Shown here in pieces: positions 34,890-44,347 of a DNA stretch of 64,000 bases; position 1 is the first letter of the stretch, and every line of letters starts with the position of its first letter. This DNA comes from Falsihalocynthiibacter sp042445055 (lineage in GTDB: Bacteria > Pseudomonadota > Alphaproteobacteria > Rhodobacterales > Rhodobacteraceae), in the NCBI RefSeq assembly GCF_042445055.1, contig NZ_CP170339.1, positions 1,984,001 to 2,048,000 on the forward strand. The letters are read 5' to 3'. The notes under the pieces are model-generated. The model was not told the DNA's origin, ran no database searches, and saw nothing but the letters and a program-made list of their open reading frames with translations. Both the position numbers and the translations under genes were made by a program.

Positions 34890-36037
34890 ATGTGTCCTCG
34901 CTCCATCATAAAACGGCGTAAACGAGCCAAGCCCTCGCGAATATCTTCGGTGCAACGCGCATATGAAAACCGAAGCCATTGCGCCCCGCGATGTGGATCA
35001 AAATCCAATCCCGGCGTTACAGAAACTCCAGCCTTATCAAGTATTTCCCGCGAGAAGCTCAAGCTATCGTCGGTAAATTCACTCACGTCGGCATAGATGT
35101 AAAACGCTCCATCTGGAGGCGCAAATCGGGTAAATCCGGCTTTGGGCAATTCCTCAAGCATCAACGCGCGGTTCTGGGCATATACATCCATATTCCCAGA
35201 GAGCTCATCATCGCAATTCAAAGCCGCCAGCGCCGCAACCTGCGCGGCGTGCGGTGCACAGATGAACATATTCTGCGCAAGACGCTCTACCGTGCGGACA
35301 TGATCTTCGGGAACAACCATCCAGCCGATCCGCCAGCCCGTCATCGAGAAATACTTGGAGAAGGAGTTGATGACATAGACATCATTGCTCAATTCAAGCG
35401 CCGATACAGCGCGCTCGCCATAATGCAGGCCGTGGTAAATCTCGTCCGAAATGAACGCGACATCTTTGTCGCGACAACTTTCAATGAGCTTTTCCAGTGC
35501 ATCGCGCGACAGGATCGTGCCACTCGGGTTGGCGGGGCTTGCAACGATCAATCCCTTTAGGTCCAGATCGGCAATATCCTCTGGTACGGGTTGAAAACGG
35601 TTTGCAGCTGTGGTCTCGAAGCCGACGTCCTGAAGGCTCAGGGCCCGCAAAATCTGGCGATATGACGGATACCCCGGCAGGCCAAGCCCCACGCGATCCC
35701 CCGCATCAAACAACGCCGTAAATGCCAAGAGAAAACCCGCCGACGAACCAGAAGTCACGATAATGCGTTCCGGTGAAATCGTGACGCCGTACCACTTTTC
35801 ATAGAGCGCGGCGATTCCCGCCCGAAGTTCTGGCAACCCGCGCGCCGTGGTGTATCCAAGCGCCCCCTCTTCCATCGCCGAAGCAAGCGCCGCACGCGCG
35901 CCTTTGGGTGCGGGCGTTCCGGGTTGGCCGACCTCCATATGTATAATATGACGCCCCTCGGCCTCGGCCTGCGCCGCTGCTTCCATCACATCCATAACAA
36001 TAAAGGGATCAACCTGTGAACGCCTTGAAACCTGCAT
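34886..36037 (-). CDS. class I/II pyridoxal-phosphate aminotransferase
   Basis: A 383-residue fold-type I aminotransferase. Visible motifs are GYTTARGLPELRAGIA, the VASPANPSGT cofactor segment, ISDEIYHGLHYG and the pyridoxal lysine in SFSKYFSMTGWRIGW. It belongs to the aspartate/tyrosine-like subgroup and its substrate cannot be fixed from the sequence. The ATG at 36037 follows AAGGA; the frame is open to 36199. Its end overlaps the amidase start, and it diverges from the M48 protease gene. Confidence 0.9.
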   Translation of the reverse strand: MQVSRRSQVDPFIVMDVMEAAAQAEAEGRHIIHMEVGQPGTPAPKGARAALASAMEEGALGYTTARGLPELRAGIAALYEKWYGVTISPERIIVTSGSSAGFLLAFTALFDAGDRVGLGLPGYPSYRQILRALSLQDVGFETTAANRFQPVPEDIADLDLKGLIVASPANPSGTILSRDALEKLIESCRDKDVAFISDEIYHGLHYGERAVSALELSNDVYVINSFSKYFSMTGWRIGWMVVPEDHVRTVERLAQNMFICAPHAAQVAALAALNCDDELSGNMDVYAQNRALMLEELPKAGFTRFAPPDGAFYIYADVSEFTDDSLSFSREILDKAGVSVTPGLDFDPHRGAQWLRFSYARCTEDIREGLARLRRFMMERGHI

Positions 36038-36092
36038 CGAATTGTCCTTATGCTCGCCTAGGTCTTTGTCACAATGAAAGCTCAAAAGGTCA

Positions 36093-37448
36093 ATGCAAGC
36101 TGCTCTCAGATTCCCGATTTTTCGCCTGTTATTGATCCTTGCGTTAGCGATTGCGCCGCTCTCGGCGCGTGCGCAATCTTTGATCCGTGATCCTGACATC
36201 GAACACGCGCTTCACCGCCTTGCGTCGCCCATTCTGAATGCGGCAGGCCTTAGCCCAGCTCGCGTGCGCATCATGTTGATTAACGACAGTTCAATGAACG
36301 CCTTTGTGGTGGATACGAACCATATTTTCATCCATACGGGCCTTCTTCTCAGGCTACAGTCCGCCGCCGAGGTCCAAGGCATCATCGCCCACGAAGCCGC
36401 GCATATTGCCAACGGCCACCTGACGCAACGTATTGCAAACGCAGGGGGATTTTCATCCTTTGCGAACATCGGCGTGCTGCTTGGTATCGCAATTGCCGCG
36501 AGTTCGGGCCGTCCGGATGTGGGCGCGGCAGTTGCGGTGGGTGTTGCCTCCTCATCTCATCGCACGTTCCTTACCCACACGCGCGCCGAAGAAGCCAGCG
36601 CAGATCAGGCGAGCTTTCGGTACATGGCGCGCGCTGGGGTGGATGCCGCCGCTATGATCCGCGTTTTGACTATGTTCAAAGACCAAGAAACCCTCGGCGC
36701 TTCCCGCCGCGATGCCTATGCGCGAAGCCACCCCCTTAGCCGCGAACGCCTCCGCGCCGCCCAAGGGTTCGCGACTGCATATCAAGCAAACGTCAAAGAC
36801 AGCACAGAAGCGGATTACTGGTTCGCTCGCGCCAAAGGGAAGCTAGCGGCATTCATGCGCGACCCCGCCTCCGAACGCGCTAAGCTCAAAGCCGCTGACA
36901 CGGGCGAAATCGCCCAAATGATCCGCGCTATCACATATCACCGCCAAGCCAACGAACCCAAAGCCATTGCCGCGATGAATTCGGTAATGGCCGCCAAGCC
37001 GGACGATCCTTATTATCGTGAGCTACAGGCGCAAATCCTCATTGAATCCCGTCGCTTTTCCGAGGCATCTATAGCCTATGAACAGGCCCTCGCAGGTGCG
37101 CCGAAAAATGCGCTTATTCAGGCGGCCTATGGACGTGCATTGCTTGCCGCAGGAGGTCCGACCAATGAGGCCAAAGCGCTCGAAGTCCTGAGCAAAGCGC
37201 GATCACGCGACGGGCAAGATCCGCGGATGCTGCGCGACCTCGCGATTGCATATGCCAAAGCGGGACAGCCCGGTATGGCCTCGCTGGTTACGGCGGAGCG
37301 GTCGGCGCTGAACGGGAAATTCAAGGATGCGGCCATTCATGCTCAACGCGCGATTGACCAACTCCCCCACGGAGCCGTGGGCACGCGCAAGGCGCAAGAC
37401 ATCCTGCACACCGCCGAACGCCTGCTGAAGGACAAAAAGCGCTACTAA
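36093..37448 (+). CDS. periplasmic M48 metalloprotease with TPR repeats, BepA-like
   Basis: The 451-residue exported protein combines an M48 zinc protease (zinc site HEAAH at residues 100-104, third ligand in the RAEEASADQASF segment) with a C-terminal TPR region (about residues 285-440). This is the layout of BepA (YfgC), a periplasmic protease and chaperone that guards outer-membrane protein assembly. A signal peptide ends at SARAQ. The ATG at 36093 has AAAAGGT upstream. Its stop codon overlaps that of convergent ispG by four bases. Confidence 0.92.
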   Translation: MQAALRFPIFRLLLILALAIAPLSARAQSLIRDPDIEHALHRLASPILNAAGLSPARVRIMLINDSSMNAFVVDTNHIFIHTGLLLRLQSAAEVQGIIAHEAAHIANGHLTQRIANAGGFSSFANIGVLLGIAIAASSGRPDVGAAVAVGVASSSHRTFLTHTRAEEASADQASFRYMARAGVDAAAMIRVLTMFKDQETLGASRRDAYARSHPLSRERLRAAQGFATAYQANVKDSTEADYWFARAKGKLAAFMRDPASERAKLKAADTGEIAQMIRAITYHRQANEPKAIAAMNSVMAAKPDDPYYRELQAQILIESRRFSEASIAYEQALAGAPKNALIQAAYGRALLAAGGPTNEAKALEVLSKARSRDGQDPRMLRDLAIAYAKAGQPGMASLVTAERSALNGKFKDAAIHAQRAIDQLPHGAVGTRKAQDILHTAERLLKDKKRY

Positions 37449-38575
37449 GCTTGCTCGGTCTCTTTGGCCTTTTCGGCCTCGATTGCGGCGGCTTTGGCTT
37501 CTACTTGCTCAACGATTTCATTGATCATATCAGCGTTGCTCATCTTGTGGCTCTGCTTGCCAGCCAGATAGACCATGCCGCTCCCCGCGCCGCCGCCAGT
37601 AAAACCAATATCAGTCATCAAGGCTTCGCCCGGTCCGTTCACAACGCACCCGATGATCGAAAGGCTCAAGCTTGTGGAAATATGGGCAAGGCGCTCTTCG
37701 AGGGTCTGAACAGTCTTGATGACGTCAAAACCCTGACGCGCACAAGATGGGCATGAAATAATCGTAACGCCGCGATGCCGTAGACCCAGAGATTTAAGCA
37801 TTTCGTAACCGACTTTCACCTCCTCTACCGGATCGGCAGAGAGGCTGACGCGGATCGTGTCGCCAATACCGTTCCAGAGCAGATTCCCCATGCCGACCGC
37901 ACTCTTGATCGTGCCGGACATCAGCCCGCCTGCCTCGGTAATCCCCAAGTGGATAGGCGCGTCGGTTTCTTCGGCGAGGGCCTGATATGCGGCGGCAGCG
38001 AGGAAAACGTCACTCGCTTTCACCGAAATCTTGAACTCGTGAAAGTCATTATCCTGAAGGATTTTGATGTGGTCCATGCCGCTCTCAACCATCGCTTCGG
38101 GGCAAGGTTCGGCGTATTTCTCAAGAAGGTGGCGCTCAAGGCTCCCTGCATTCACACCGATCCGAATAGAGCAGCCATGATCGCGCGCAGCCTTGATGAC
38201 TTCGCGCACGCGCTCTTGAGAACCGATATTACCGGGGTTGATCCGAAGGCAAGCTGCACCCGCCTCGGCAGCTTCGATCGCACGTTTGTAATGAAAGTGG
38301 ATATCCGCAACGATCGGTACCGGACTTTGCGCACAGATTTCCCTGAGTGCTGCGGTGCTCTCTTGGTCGGGCGTGGAAACGCGCACAATATCTGCGCCCG
38401 CATCGGCCGCGGCACGGATTTGGGCGAGCGTTGCATTGACGTCGGGCGTTAACGTGTTGGTCATTGTTTGAACCGAAATCGGTGCATCGCCCCCGACTGG
38501 AACGTTGCCCACCATGATCTGACGCGATTTCCGGCGGTAAATATTACGCCATGGTCGAACGGTATTCAGCGACAT
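37445..38575 (-). CDS. ispG: 4-hydroxy-3-methylbut-2-enyl diphosphate synthase
   Basis: The 376-residue IspG (GcpE) is the iron-sulfur enzyme of the methylerythritol phosphate pathway of isoprenoid synthesis. It shows VGGDAPISVQTMTNT, the barrel segment RINPGNIG and the cluster cysteines in ISCPSCARQGFDV and GCVVNGPGEA. The frame is open to 38638, but the ATG at 38575 has a GGAGAG site and gives the family start MSLNTVRPWRNI. It lies directly after a RodZ-like gene on the same strand, a frequent pairing. Confidence 0.96.
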   Translation of the reverse strand: MSLNTVRPWRNIYRRKSRQIMVGNVPVGGDAPISVQTMTNTLTPDVNATLAQIRAAADAGADIVRVSTPDQESTAALREICAQSPVPIVADIHFHYKRAIEAAEAGAACLRINPGNIGSQERVREVIKAARDHGCSIRIGVNAGSLERHLLEKYAEPCPEAMVESGMDHIKILQDNDFHEFKISVKASDVFLAAAAYQALAEETDAPIHLGITEAGGLMSGTIKSAVGMGNLLWNGIGDTIRVSLSADPVEEVKVGYEMLKSLGLRHRGVTIISCPSCARQGFDVIKTVQTLEERLAHISTSLSLSIIGCVVNGPGEALMTDIGFTGGGAGSGMVYLAGKQSHKMSNADMINEIVEQVEAKAAAIEAEKAKETEQA

Positions 38576-38680
38576 TTCGTCTCTCCGGTTGGGGCAAACT
38601 CTTGGGCGATAGATATGCTTTTGGGGCGCTGCTGACAACTGTCCGCGCGCCTGTTATTGCCGTTAACGCAATTTGTGGGG

Positions 38681-39889
38681 TTAATCCGTGGGGGGAACTG
38701 CTTCTTCTTCGGGTTCCGCAGCGGCCATCGCAACATACTGCGCCAAGTCTTGATCCGCTGTCAGATCAGCAACCGTATATGTTTCGCTGAGCAAATCAGA
38801 AGCCAAAGCAACCTTGGATACGACCGACCCTGCCTTACCGGCTGGACCGAATGTCTCTCCGTTTACGCCAAAGTAAACCGAGCCAGAGTTCCCTGCCCTA
38901 AGCATCGGAGGCTCCTCAGTGGGCGGAATAATGAATTCCTCACCCGCATCCAGAATCTTCTCAAACAAAACAGTACCATCAGCCGCAGAGACACGCACCC
39001 AAGCAGGACGCACAGCAAAGATCTTTAGCTCTGACGCCGCTTCTTCGACAACCTGAATTTCATTTTCTTCGATCTCAAGCAGAGCGGCTTCGACACTTGC
39101 CAAAAGGACAGAGGCATCTTCGCCCTTAATGTCAGGCTTGATTGTCGAGATAGGTCCGTCTCGCGCAACAAGCACGGGTAGCTCAAGTGCTGGCGGGCGA
39201 TACAAGCGGTTCAGCGCGTCGGAGGACGCGTCGCTACCGATTGATGCCATCTCCACAGGAAGCACATCTTCCGAAAAGTCGGTTTGCCCGCTGCGCAATG
39301 GATCAAGCGCCGTTCCAACGCCCGATGCTTCGGTCACGGGGGCAAATTGGACCCGCTGAATTTCCTGCAAAACAGAATAGCCGCCATATCCCAGCCCCGC
39401 GATCAGTGCGATCAGCACCGCAACAGAGCCAATGGCACCTGGTTCAACATTGGCAAGCATCGCCTCTCCACGCGGCACGAATGTGGCGTTGGGATTGGCC
39501 AAGGGATCAATACCCTCGTATTTGCGTGCTTTGCGTTCGGCTTTGGTCGAGGCAGAGGAAGCCTGCTCGGACATGCCGTGCGCGGTTTCAAAGTTCGATT
39601 CCCGACAGAATGTGGCATAGGCCCACTCGGGATCCATGCCCAAATAGCGCGCATAGGAACGCACGTATCCTGCGATAAATCCGGGAGTGTCAAATGCAAG
39701 GGGATCTGCGTTTTCAATGGCCGCGATGTAGGTGGCTTTCACCTTTAATTCGCGCTGAACATCCAGCAAAGATTTGCCCAGTGTTGCACGTTCTCCGCGC
39801 ATTAAATCGCCCAGTTTCAACTCAAAGGAGTCAAAACCCGCGATTTTTTCCTCTTCAGAGGACTTTGGCGTGCGAATTCGCCTAATCAT
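38681..39889 (-). CDS. RodZ-like helix-turn-helix membrane protein
   Basis: A 402-residue bitopic protein. Residues about 25-90 form a RodZ-type helix-turn-helix (RGERATLGKSLLDVQREL), residues about 152-174 a membrane helix (SVAVLIALIAGLGYGGY), and the C-terminal part (about 305-380) a DUF4115 domain with FAVRPAWVRVSAADG. RodZ links MreB to the wall-elongation machinery. A long acidic Pro/Ala-rich linker separates membrane and DUF4115 domain. It precedes ispG, as in many proteobacteria. Confidence 0.9.
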   Translation of the reverse strand: MIRRIRTPKSSEEEKIAGFDSFELKLGDLMRGERATLGKSLLDVQRELKVKATYIAAIENADPLAFDTPGFIAGYVRSYARYLGMDPEWAYATFCRESNFETAHGMSEQASSASTKAERKARKYEGIDPLANPNATFVPRGEAMLANVEPGAIGSVAVLIALIAGLGYGGYSVLQEIQRVQFAPVTEASGVGTALDPLRSGQTDFSEDVLPVEMASIGSDASSDALNRLYRPPALELPVLVARDGPISTIKPDIKGEDASVLLASVEAALLEIEENEIQVVEEAASELKIFAVRPAWVRVSAADGTVLFEKILDAGEEFIIPPTEEPPMLRAGNSGSVYFGVNGETFGPAGKAGSVVSKVALASDLLSETYTVADLTADQDLAQYVAMAAAEPEEEAVPPTD

Positions 39890-40024
39890 AGCCCTGCCTA
39901 ACGTTCAGTATGCCCCAATTATGCTGGTCTCGATATGTTCCTGATTCGCCTGAAAACCAGTGCCCTGCCAACATCTTAGGATTCAGTATATCACAGAAAT
40001 TATGATTCTGCACGTTTCCGTGAT

Positions 40025-41248
40025 CTAGGCCGTAAGATCGGCGCGATTTAGCGCACATTGGCGCCATAAATCATCGAGTCCCGTAACCAGTGCTTCAATT
40101 TCACGCGGACCGTGTACGGGGGACGGTGTGAACCGCAACCTTTCGGTGCCACGAGGGACCGTCGGGAAGTTGATTGGCTGAACGTAAATGCCATGATCTT
40201 CGAGCAAGCGATCCGAGATCATTTTGCACATGACAGGGTTGCCGACGTGCACGGGCACGATGTGGCTTCCGTGGTCGATAATTGGCAATCCGAGCCCCTT
40301 GAGGCGCAGCTTGAGAATAGACGCTTGTGTTTGGTGCCGCTCCCGCAGGGCCTGATCTGTTTTCAGGTGCTTAACCGAGGCCGCCGCCCCCGCTGCAACT
40401 GCTGGTGCAAGTGACGTTGTAAAGATGAATCCCGGCGCATAAGACCTTATCGCATCACACATTTTATCCGATGCTGCGATGTAGCCTCCCATCACGCCGT
40501 AGGCCTTCGCGAGGGTCCCGTTGATCACGTCGATGCGCCCCATAAGACCATCGCGTTCCGCAACGCCGGCGCCGCGCGGGCCATACATTCCAACGGCGTG
40601 AACTTCGTCGATATAAGTGAGCGCGTTGAACTCGTCGGCAAGGTCCAGAATCTCTTCGATTGGGCCGAAATCGCCGTCCATCGAATAGATCGATTCAAAG
40701 GCAATCAGCTTAGGCGCAGCAGGGTCATCTGCTTCGAGAAGCTCCCGAAGATGCGCAACGTCGTTATGACGGAAAATACGCTTGGCGCCACCGTTCCGGC
40801 GCACGCCTTCGATCATGCTCGCGTGGTTCAAAGCATCCGAATAGATGATCAAACCAGGGAAGATTTTGGGCATCGTCGAGAGCGTCGCGTCATTTGCGAT
40901 ATAGGCCGATGTAAACAGCAGCGCGGCTTCTTTGTGATGCAGGTCTGCGAGTTCTGCTTCTAGGCGCTTGTGGTAAACCGTTGTGCCGGAAATGTTCCGT
41001 GTACCGCCAGAACCGGCGCCCGTAGCTTCGATTGCCTCGTGCATTGCTTCAAGCACTACAGGATGTTGCCCCATACCGAGATAGTCGTTGCCACACCAAA
41101 CGGTAATGTTCTGCTCAACCCCGTCGGGGCGCGTCCATACAGCGTGAGGAAAGGATCCGTTCTTGCGTTCGATGTCGATAAAGGTGCGATAACGCCCCTC
41201 TTCGTGCAGACGTTCCAATGCGGCTTCGATATGATCAGTATAGTTCAA
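40025..41248 (-). CDS. hemA: 5-aminolevulinate synthase
   Basis: The 407-residue pyridoxal-phosphate enzyme condenses glycine and succinyl-CoA to 5-aminolevulinate, the first step of haem synthesis in alphaproteobacteria. The sequence contains WCGNDYLGMGQHP, GSGGTRNISGT, the DEVHAVGMYGPRGAG cofactor segment and the catalytic lysine in NGTLAKAYGVMGGY. The frame is open to 41353, but the family N-terminus (LNYTDHIEAALERLHEEGRYRTF) begins at a TTG at 41248 with GGAGAG six to eight bases upstream, so a TTG start is chosen. No FNR-type box is visible upstream. Confidence 0.95.
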   Translation of the reverse strand: MNYTDHIEAALERLHEEGRYRTFIDIERKNGSFPHAVWTRPDGVEQNITVWCGNDYLGMGQHPVVLEAMHEAIEATGAGSGGTRNISGTTVYHKRLEAELADLHHKEAALLFTSAYIANDATLSTMPKIFPGLIIYSDALNHASMIEGVRRNGGAKRIFRHNDVAHLRELLEADDPAAPKLIAFESIYSMDGDFGPIEEILDLADEFNALTYIDEVHAVGMYGPRGAGVAERDGLMGRIDVINGTLAKAYGVMGGYIAASDKMCDAIRSYAPGFIFTTSLAPAVAAGAAASVKHLKTDQALRERHQTQASILKLRLKGLGLPIIDHGSHIVPVHVGNPVMCKMISDRLLEDHGIYVQPINFPTVPRGTERLRFTPSPVHGPREIEALVTGLDDLWRQCALNRADLTA

Positions 41249-41513
41249 GGCGCTCTCCAAGATGCCTATTGAGCAGGTGCTCTTCGGTTTCGCCGGACCA
41301 TAATTCATGAGCCGCACTCCGCCTAGGTTACAAAATGCCGCGTCACGTTTCAATCGTCGGAGGTCAAAATTTCAATTTATTTCGGCTCATTTATGCGGTT
41401 CCGTTGTGTCACCTATGCGTCAGTTCGTCCCTTTGGACGGTTAAGGCTTCTGCTTGCCCCTGCGCTTGGGCCTGTTAGGTTCGCCTCAAACGTCTGACCA
41501 GAGAGGATATGAC

Positions 41514-42893
41514 ATGACCCTTGATCCCGTACTCGCCCGCATTGACGACGACCTCCCGCAAGCGACCGAACGCCTGTTTGATTTGCTGCGAATTCCGTCC
41601 ATTTCAACCGATCCTGCCTACAAAGAGCACTGCGACGCGGCCGCCGATTGGCTCGTTGCCGACCTCGCTTCCATTGGTGTGGATGCCTCTAAACGCCCGA
41701 CGAACGGACACCCGATGGTTGTTGGCCACGTGGACGGCCCCGAGGGCGCACCGCATATCCTTTTCTATGGCCACTATGACGTTCAGCCCGTCGATCCGCT
41801 GGAACTATGGGACAACCCGCCATTTGAGCCGCAAATTGAGGATACCCCCAAGGGTAAAGTCATTCGCGGGCGTGGCTCGTCCGATGACAAAGGTCAGTTG
41901 ATGACCTTCGTAGAGGCTTGCCGCGCTTGGAAAGCCGTCCACGGCAGTTTCCCTGTTAAGATCACCTTCTTCTTTGAAGGCGAAGAAGAAAGCGGCTCAC
42001 CGTCGCTTATTCCGTTCCTCAAGGACAACGGCGAAGAGTTGCAAAGCGACGTGGCGCTGATTTGCGACACAGGTATGTACGGCGAGGAAACGCCCGCCAT
42101 CGTTACCCGCCTGCGCGGATTGTTGGGCCAAGAGATCACGATCACAGGGCCCAACAAGGACCTTCACTCAGGCATGTATGGCGGGATCTCCATGAACCCC
42201 GCGCGCGTCCTTGCCAAGATCATCGCAGGTCTGCATGACGATAATGGTCGCGTAACGGTTCCCGGTTTCTATGACGGTGTCGCAGAACTCCCCGAAGATA
42301 TCGCCGCACAGTGGAAGGGGTTGAACTTCGACGCCAAACATTTCCTTGGCGAAGTCGGTCTCTCACACCCTGCGGGAGAGAATGACCGCTCGGCACTCGA
42401 AATGATCTGGTCGCGTCCCACATGTGAAGTGAATGGTATGAAGAGTGGCTATACAGGGGATGGCTTCAAAACCGTTCTGCCCTCCGTTGCCTCGGCCAAG
42501 ATCAGCTTCCGTCTGGTGAGCAAGCAAGACCCAATCAAAATTCGCGAAAGCTTCCAGAACTATGTTCAAAGCATGCTTCCGCCAGATTGCAGTGTCGAGT
42601 TCAAGAATCACGGCGCTTCAGCCGCGGGCGAAATGTCCACGGACAATCCCGCATTTCACGCCGCCAAAAGCGCCCTCACCGACGAATGGCCGCAACCTGC
42701 GGTGTTCACAGGCTGTGGTGGCTCGATCCCGATTGCGGCGCATTTCAAAACCTACCTCGGGACAGACGCGCTTCTGACAGGATTCGGCAAGGACGATGAC
42801 CAGCTCCACTCTCCCAACGAGAAATACGACATGGAGAGCTTCCACAAAGGTATCCGTAGCTGGGCCCGCATCCTGAACGAACTCGGCGCCTAA
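41514..42893 (+). CDS. M20 family dipeptidase/deacylase
   Basis: A 459-residue zinc peptidase of the M20 family, closest in pattern to the ArgE/DapE-CPG2-like dipeptidases. It shows FYGHYDVQPVDP, GRGSSDDKGQ, FEGEEESGSPS with the catalytic glutamate, and LHSGMYGG in the dimerisation domain. The substrate is probably a dipeptide or N-acyl amino acid. It diverges from hemA. The ATG at 41514 follows AGAGAGG; the frame is open from 41454 without a site. Confidence 0.93.
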   Translation: MTLDPVLARIDDDLPQATERLFDLLRIPSISTDPAYKEHCDAAADWLVADLASIGVDASKRPTNGHPMVVGHVDGPEGAPHILFYGHYDVQPVDPLELWDNPPFEPQIEDTPKGKVIRGRGSSDDKGQLMTFVEACRAWKAVHGSFPVKITFFFEGEEESGSPSLIPFLKDNGEELQSDVALICDTGMYGEETPAIVTRLRGLLGQEITITGPNKDLHSGMYGGISMNPARVLAKIIAGLHDDNGRVTVPGFYDGVAELPEDIAAQWKGLNFDAKHFLGEVGLSHPAGENDRSALEMIWSRPTCEVNGMKSGYTGDGFKTVLPSVASAKISFRLVSKQDPIKIRESFQNYVQSMLPPDCSVEFKNHGASAAGEMSTDNPAFHAAKSALTDEWPQPAVFTGCGGSIPIAAHFKTYLGTDALLTGFGKDDDQLHSPNEKYDMESFHKGIRSWARILNELGA

Positions 42894-43212
42894 ATATCCA
42901 ACGGAGTGGCCGCATCCAAACGCGGCCACTCCGAAACCAAGTTGCGCCCCTTTGGGCCGCGCGCCCGCAAGCGGAGGCATCCCGAGCGAAGCGAGGCCAC
43001 GCCCAACCATTGGCGTGGCATCTATGATGCAGCGGCCATGGGCGGGAGCCGCACTTCATTTTTCAACGCGCAACTCAAACCGCTTCTTTTTCCTACACCT
43101 CAGTTATGATACACCTATGACGAATTGAATATCCTCAGGAGCAATCCGTGACCGTTTTCACGACTTATTCACCATGCAGCATAGCCGCACATCCGAACGC
43201 GTGGGGGATGCC
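42894..43212. repeat. gap with hairpins, possible dispersed repeat
   Basis: This 319-base gap has no convincing gene. It contains an 11-bp perfect hairpin (42903-42913 with 42922-42932) and a second at about 43001-43024 (GCCACGCC and GGCGTGGC arms). The GC-rich, purine-alternating stretch between them (for example GAGCGAAGCGAG) looks like a dispersed intergenic element. There is no T run after the first hairpin, so it is a poor terminator. Confidence 0.35.
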
Positions 43213-43743
43213 ATGAACACATGGATTGCCTTCTTGCGTGGTGTGAATGTGGGCGGTCATGCCAAATTACCAATGAAGCCCCTCTGCTCTACGATGGACC
43301 TCAACGGGTTTGAAGAAACGCGGAGCTATATCCAGAGCGGCAACCTTGTATTCTCACACCCTGCCGCGAGCGCCAATGATGTGAGCCGAGCGGTAAGATC
43401 GCTGCTTGAGGTCTATGTGGATATGTCGCCCGAAGTCGTGGCGCTCCGCCCCGATACGCTCGACAAAATCATAACCCGATGCCCGTTCGAAGCGGACGAT
43501 CCGAAATCGCTTCACTATATCCTATTCAAACAGCCCCCCGCCAACGCGAACCACGAACAAATCGACGCCCTGCGCGCCGAAGACGAAGCCTTCGAGATTG
43601 GATCGCGAGCGGCTTACCTTTATGCGCCTTCGGGCATCGGACGTTCGCGACTTGCCGCCTCTCAGGAGCGATTGCTTGGCGTGCCAACGACGGTGCGTAA
43701 CAAACGCACACTTGAAGCCGTTCGCAAGCTCGCGCAGGGATAA
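43213..43743 (+). CDS. DUF1697 family protein
   Basis: The 176-residue protein belongs to DUF1697, recognised from WIAFLRGVNVGGHAKLPM, the ETRSYIQSGNLVF segment and GVPTTVRNKRTLEAV. The family is common in bacteria and its biochemical role is not established. The ATG at 43213 has GGGGGA upstream. The Fur-family gene begins 65 bases later on the same strand. Confidence 0.92.
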   Translation: MNTWIAFLRGVNVGGHAKLPMKPLCSTMDLNGFEETRSYIQSGNLVFSHPAASANDVSRAVRSLLEVYVDMSPEVVALRPDTLDKIITRCPFEADDPKSLHYILFKQPPANANHEQIDALRAEDEAFEIGSRAAYLYAPSGIGRSRLAASQERLLGVPTTVRNKRTLEAVRKLAQG

Positions 43744-43808
43744 GTTCTGGAAAACGCGCGACGACTCTTCTATGAAACGTGCACGATCGATACAAGGACG
43801 GCACGAAC

Positions 43809-44231
43809 ATGAGCGACACAATCATTTCCCGCTGCGAAGCCCAAGGGCTGCGCCTCACCGAACAACGTCGCGTGATTGCGGGTGTCCTCGAAGAAGCGCA
43901 CGACCATCCTGATGTCGAAGAACTCTATGCACGCGCCGTCAAGCTGGATCCCAAAATCTCGATCGCGACGGTTTATCGGACAGTGAAACTGTTTGAAGAA
44001 AGCGGAATCCTCGCCAAGCACGAATTCGGCGACGGGCGCGCGCGCTATGAAACCGCCGACCGTGACCATCACGACCATCTCATTGATATGAACTCGGGCC
44101 GTGTTATCGAATTCGTCGATGATGAAATCGAAGCGCTACAAGAGAAAATCGCCGAGAAGCTGGGATATGAGTTACGCGGCCATCGGCTTGAGCTTTATGG
44201 CGTACCACTCAAGAAGAAAAATGGCGCATAG
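43809..44231 (+). CDS. Fur-family regulator, Fur/Mur type
   Basis: A 140-residue metal-responsive repressor of the Fur family. The helix-turn-helix and hinge are seen in RLTEQRRVIAGVLEEA and ISIATVYRTVKLFEESG, and the metal site in HEFGDGRARYETADRDHHDHLIDM. It has no CxxC structural zinc pairs, as in the alphaproteobacterial Mur branch that senses manganese, so Mur may be a better name than Fur. The ATG at 43809 has AAGGA upstream. Enolase follows downstream, probably from its own promoter. Confidence 0.9.
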   Translation: MSDTIISRCEAQGLRLTEQRRVIAGVLEEAHDHPDVEELYARAVKLDPKISIATVYRTVKLFEESGILAKHEFGDGRARYETADRDHHDHLIDMNSGRVIEFVDDEIEALQEKIAEKLGYELRGHRLELYGVPLKKKNGA

Positions 44232-44347
44232 TGCTGCGTCACGCCTGTGTCACACCGTTGATATATTCAGCATCTGTTTGACCTGAGGGCTGCCCCTGCG
44301 TAAAAGGCCCTTGGCCCGCCTATGATTTGTTTCAAAAGGACACCTAA

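Noticed and set aside
39590..39620. tRNA T-loop-like sequence (GTTCGATTCCC)
   Set aside because: It lies inside the RodZ-like coding frame and no acceptor or anticodon stem can be built around it.
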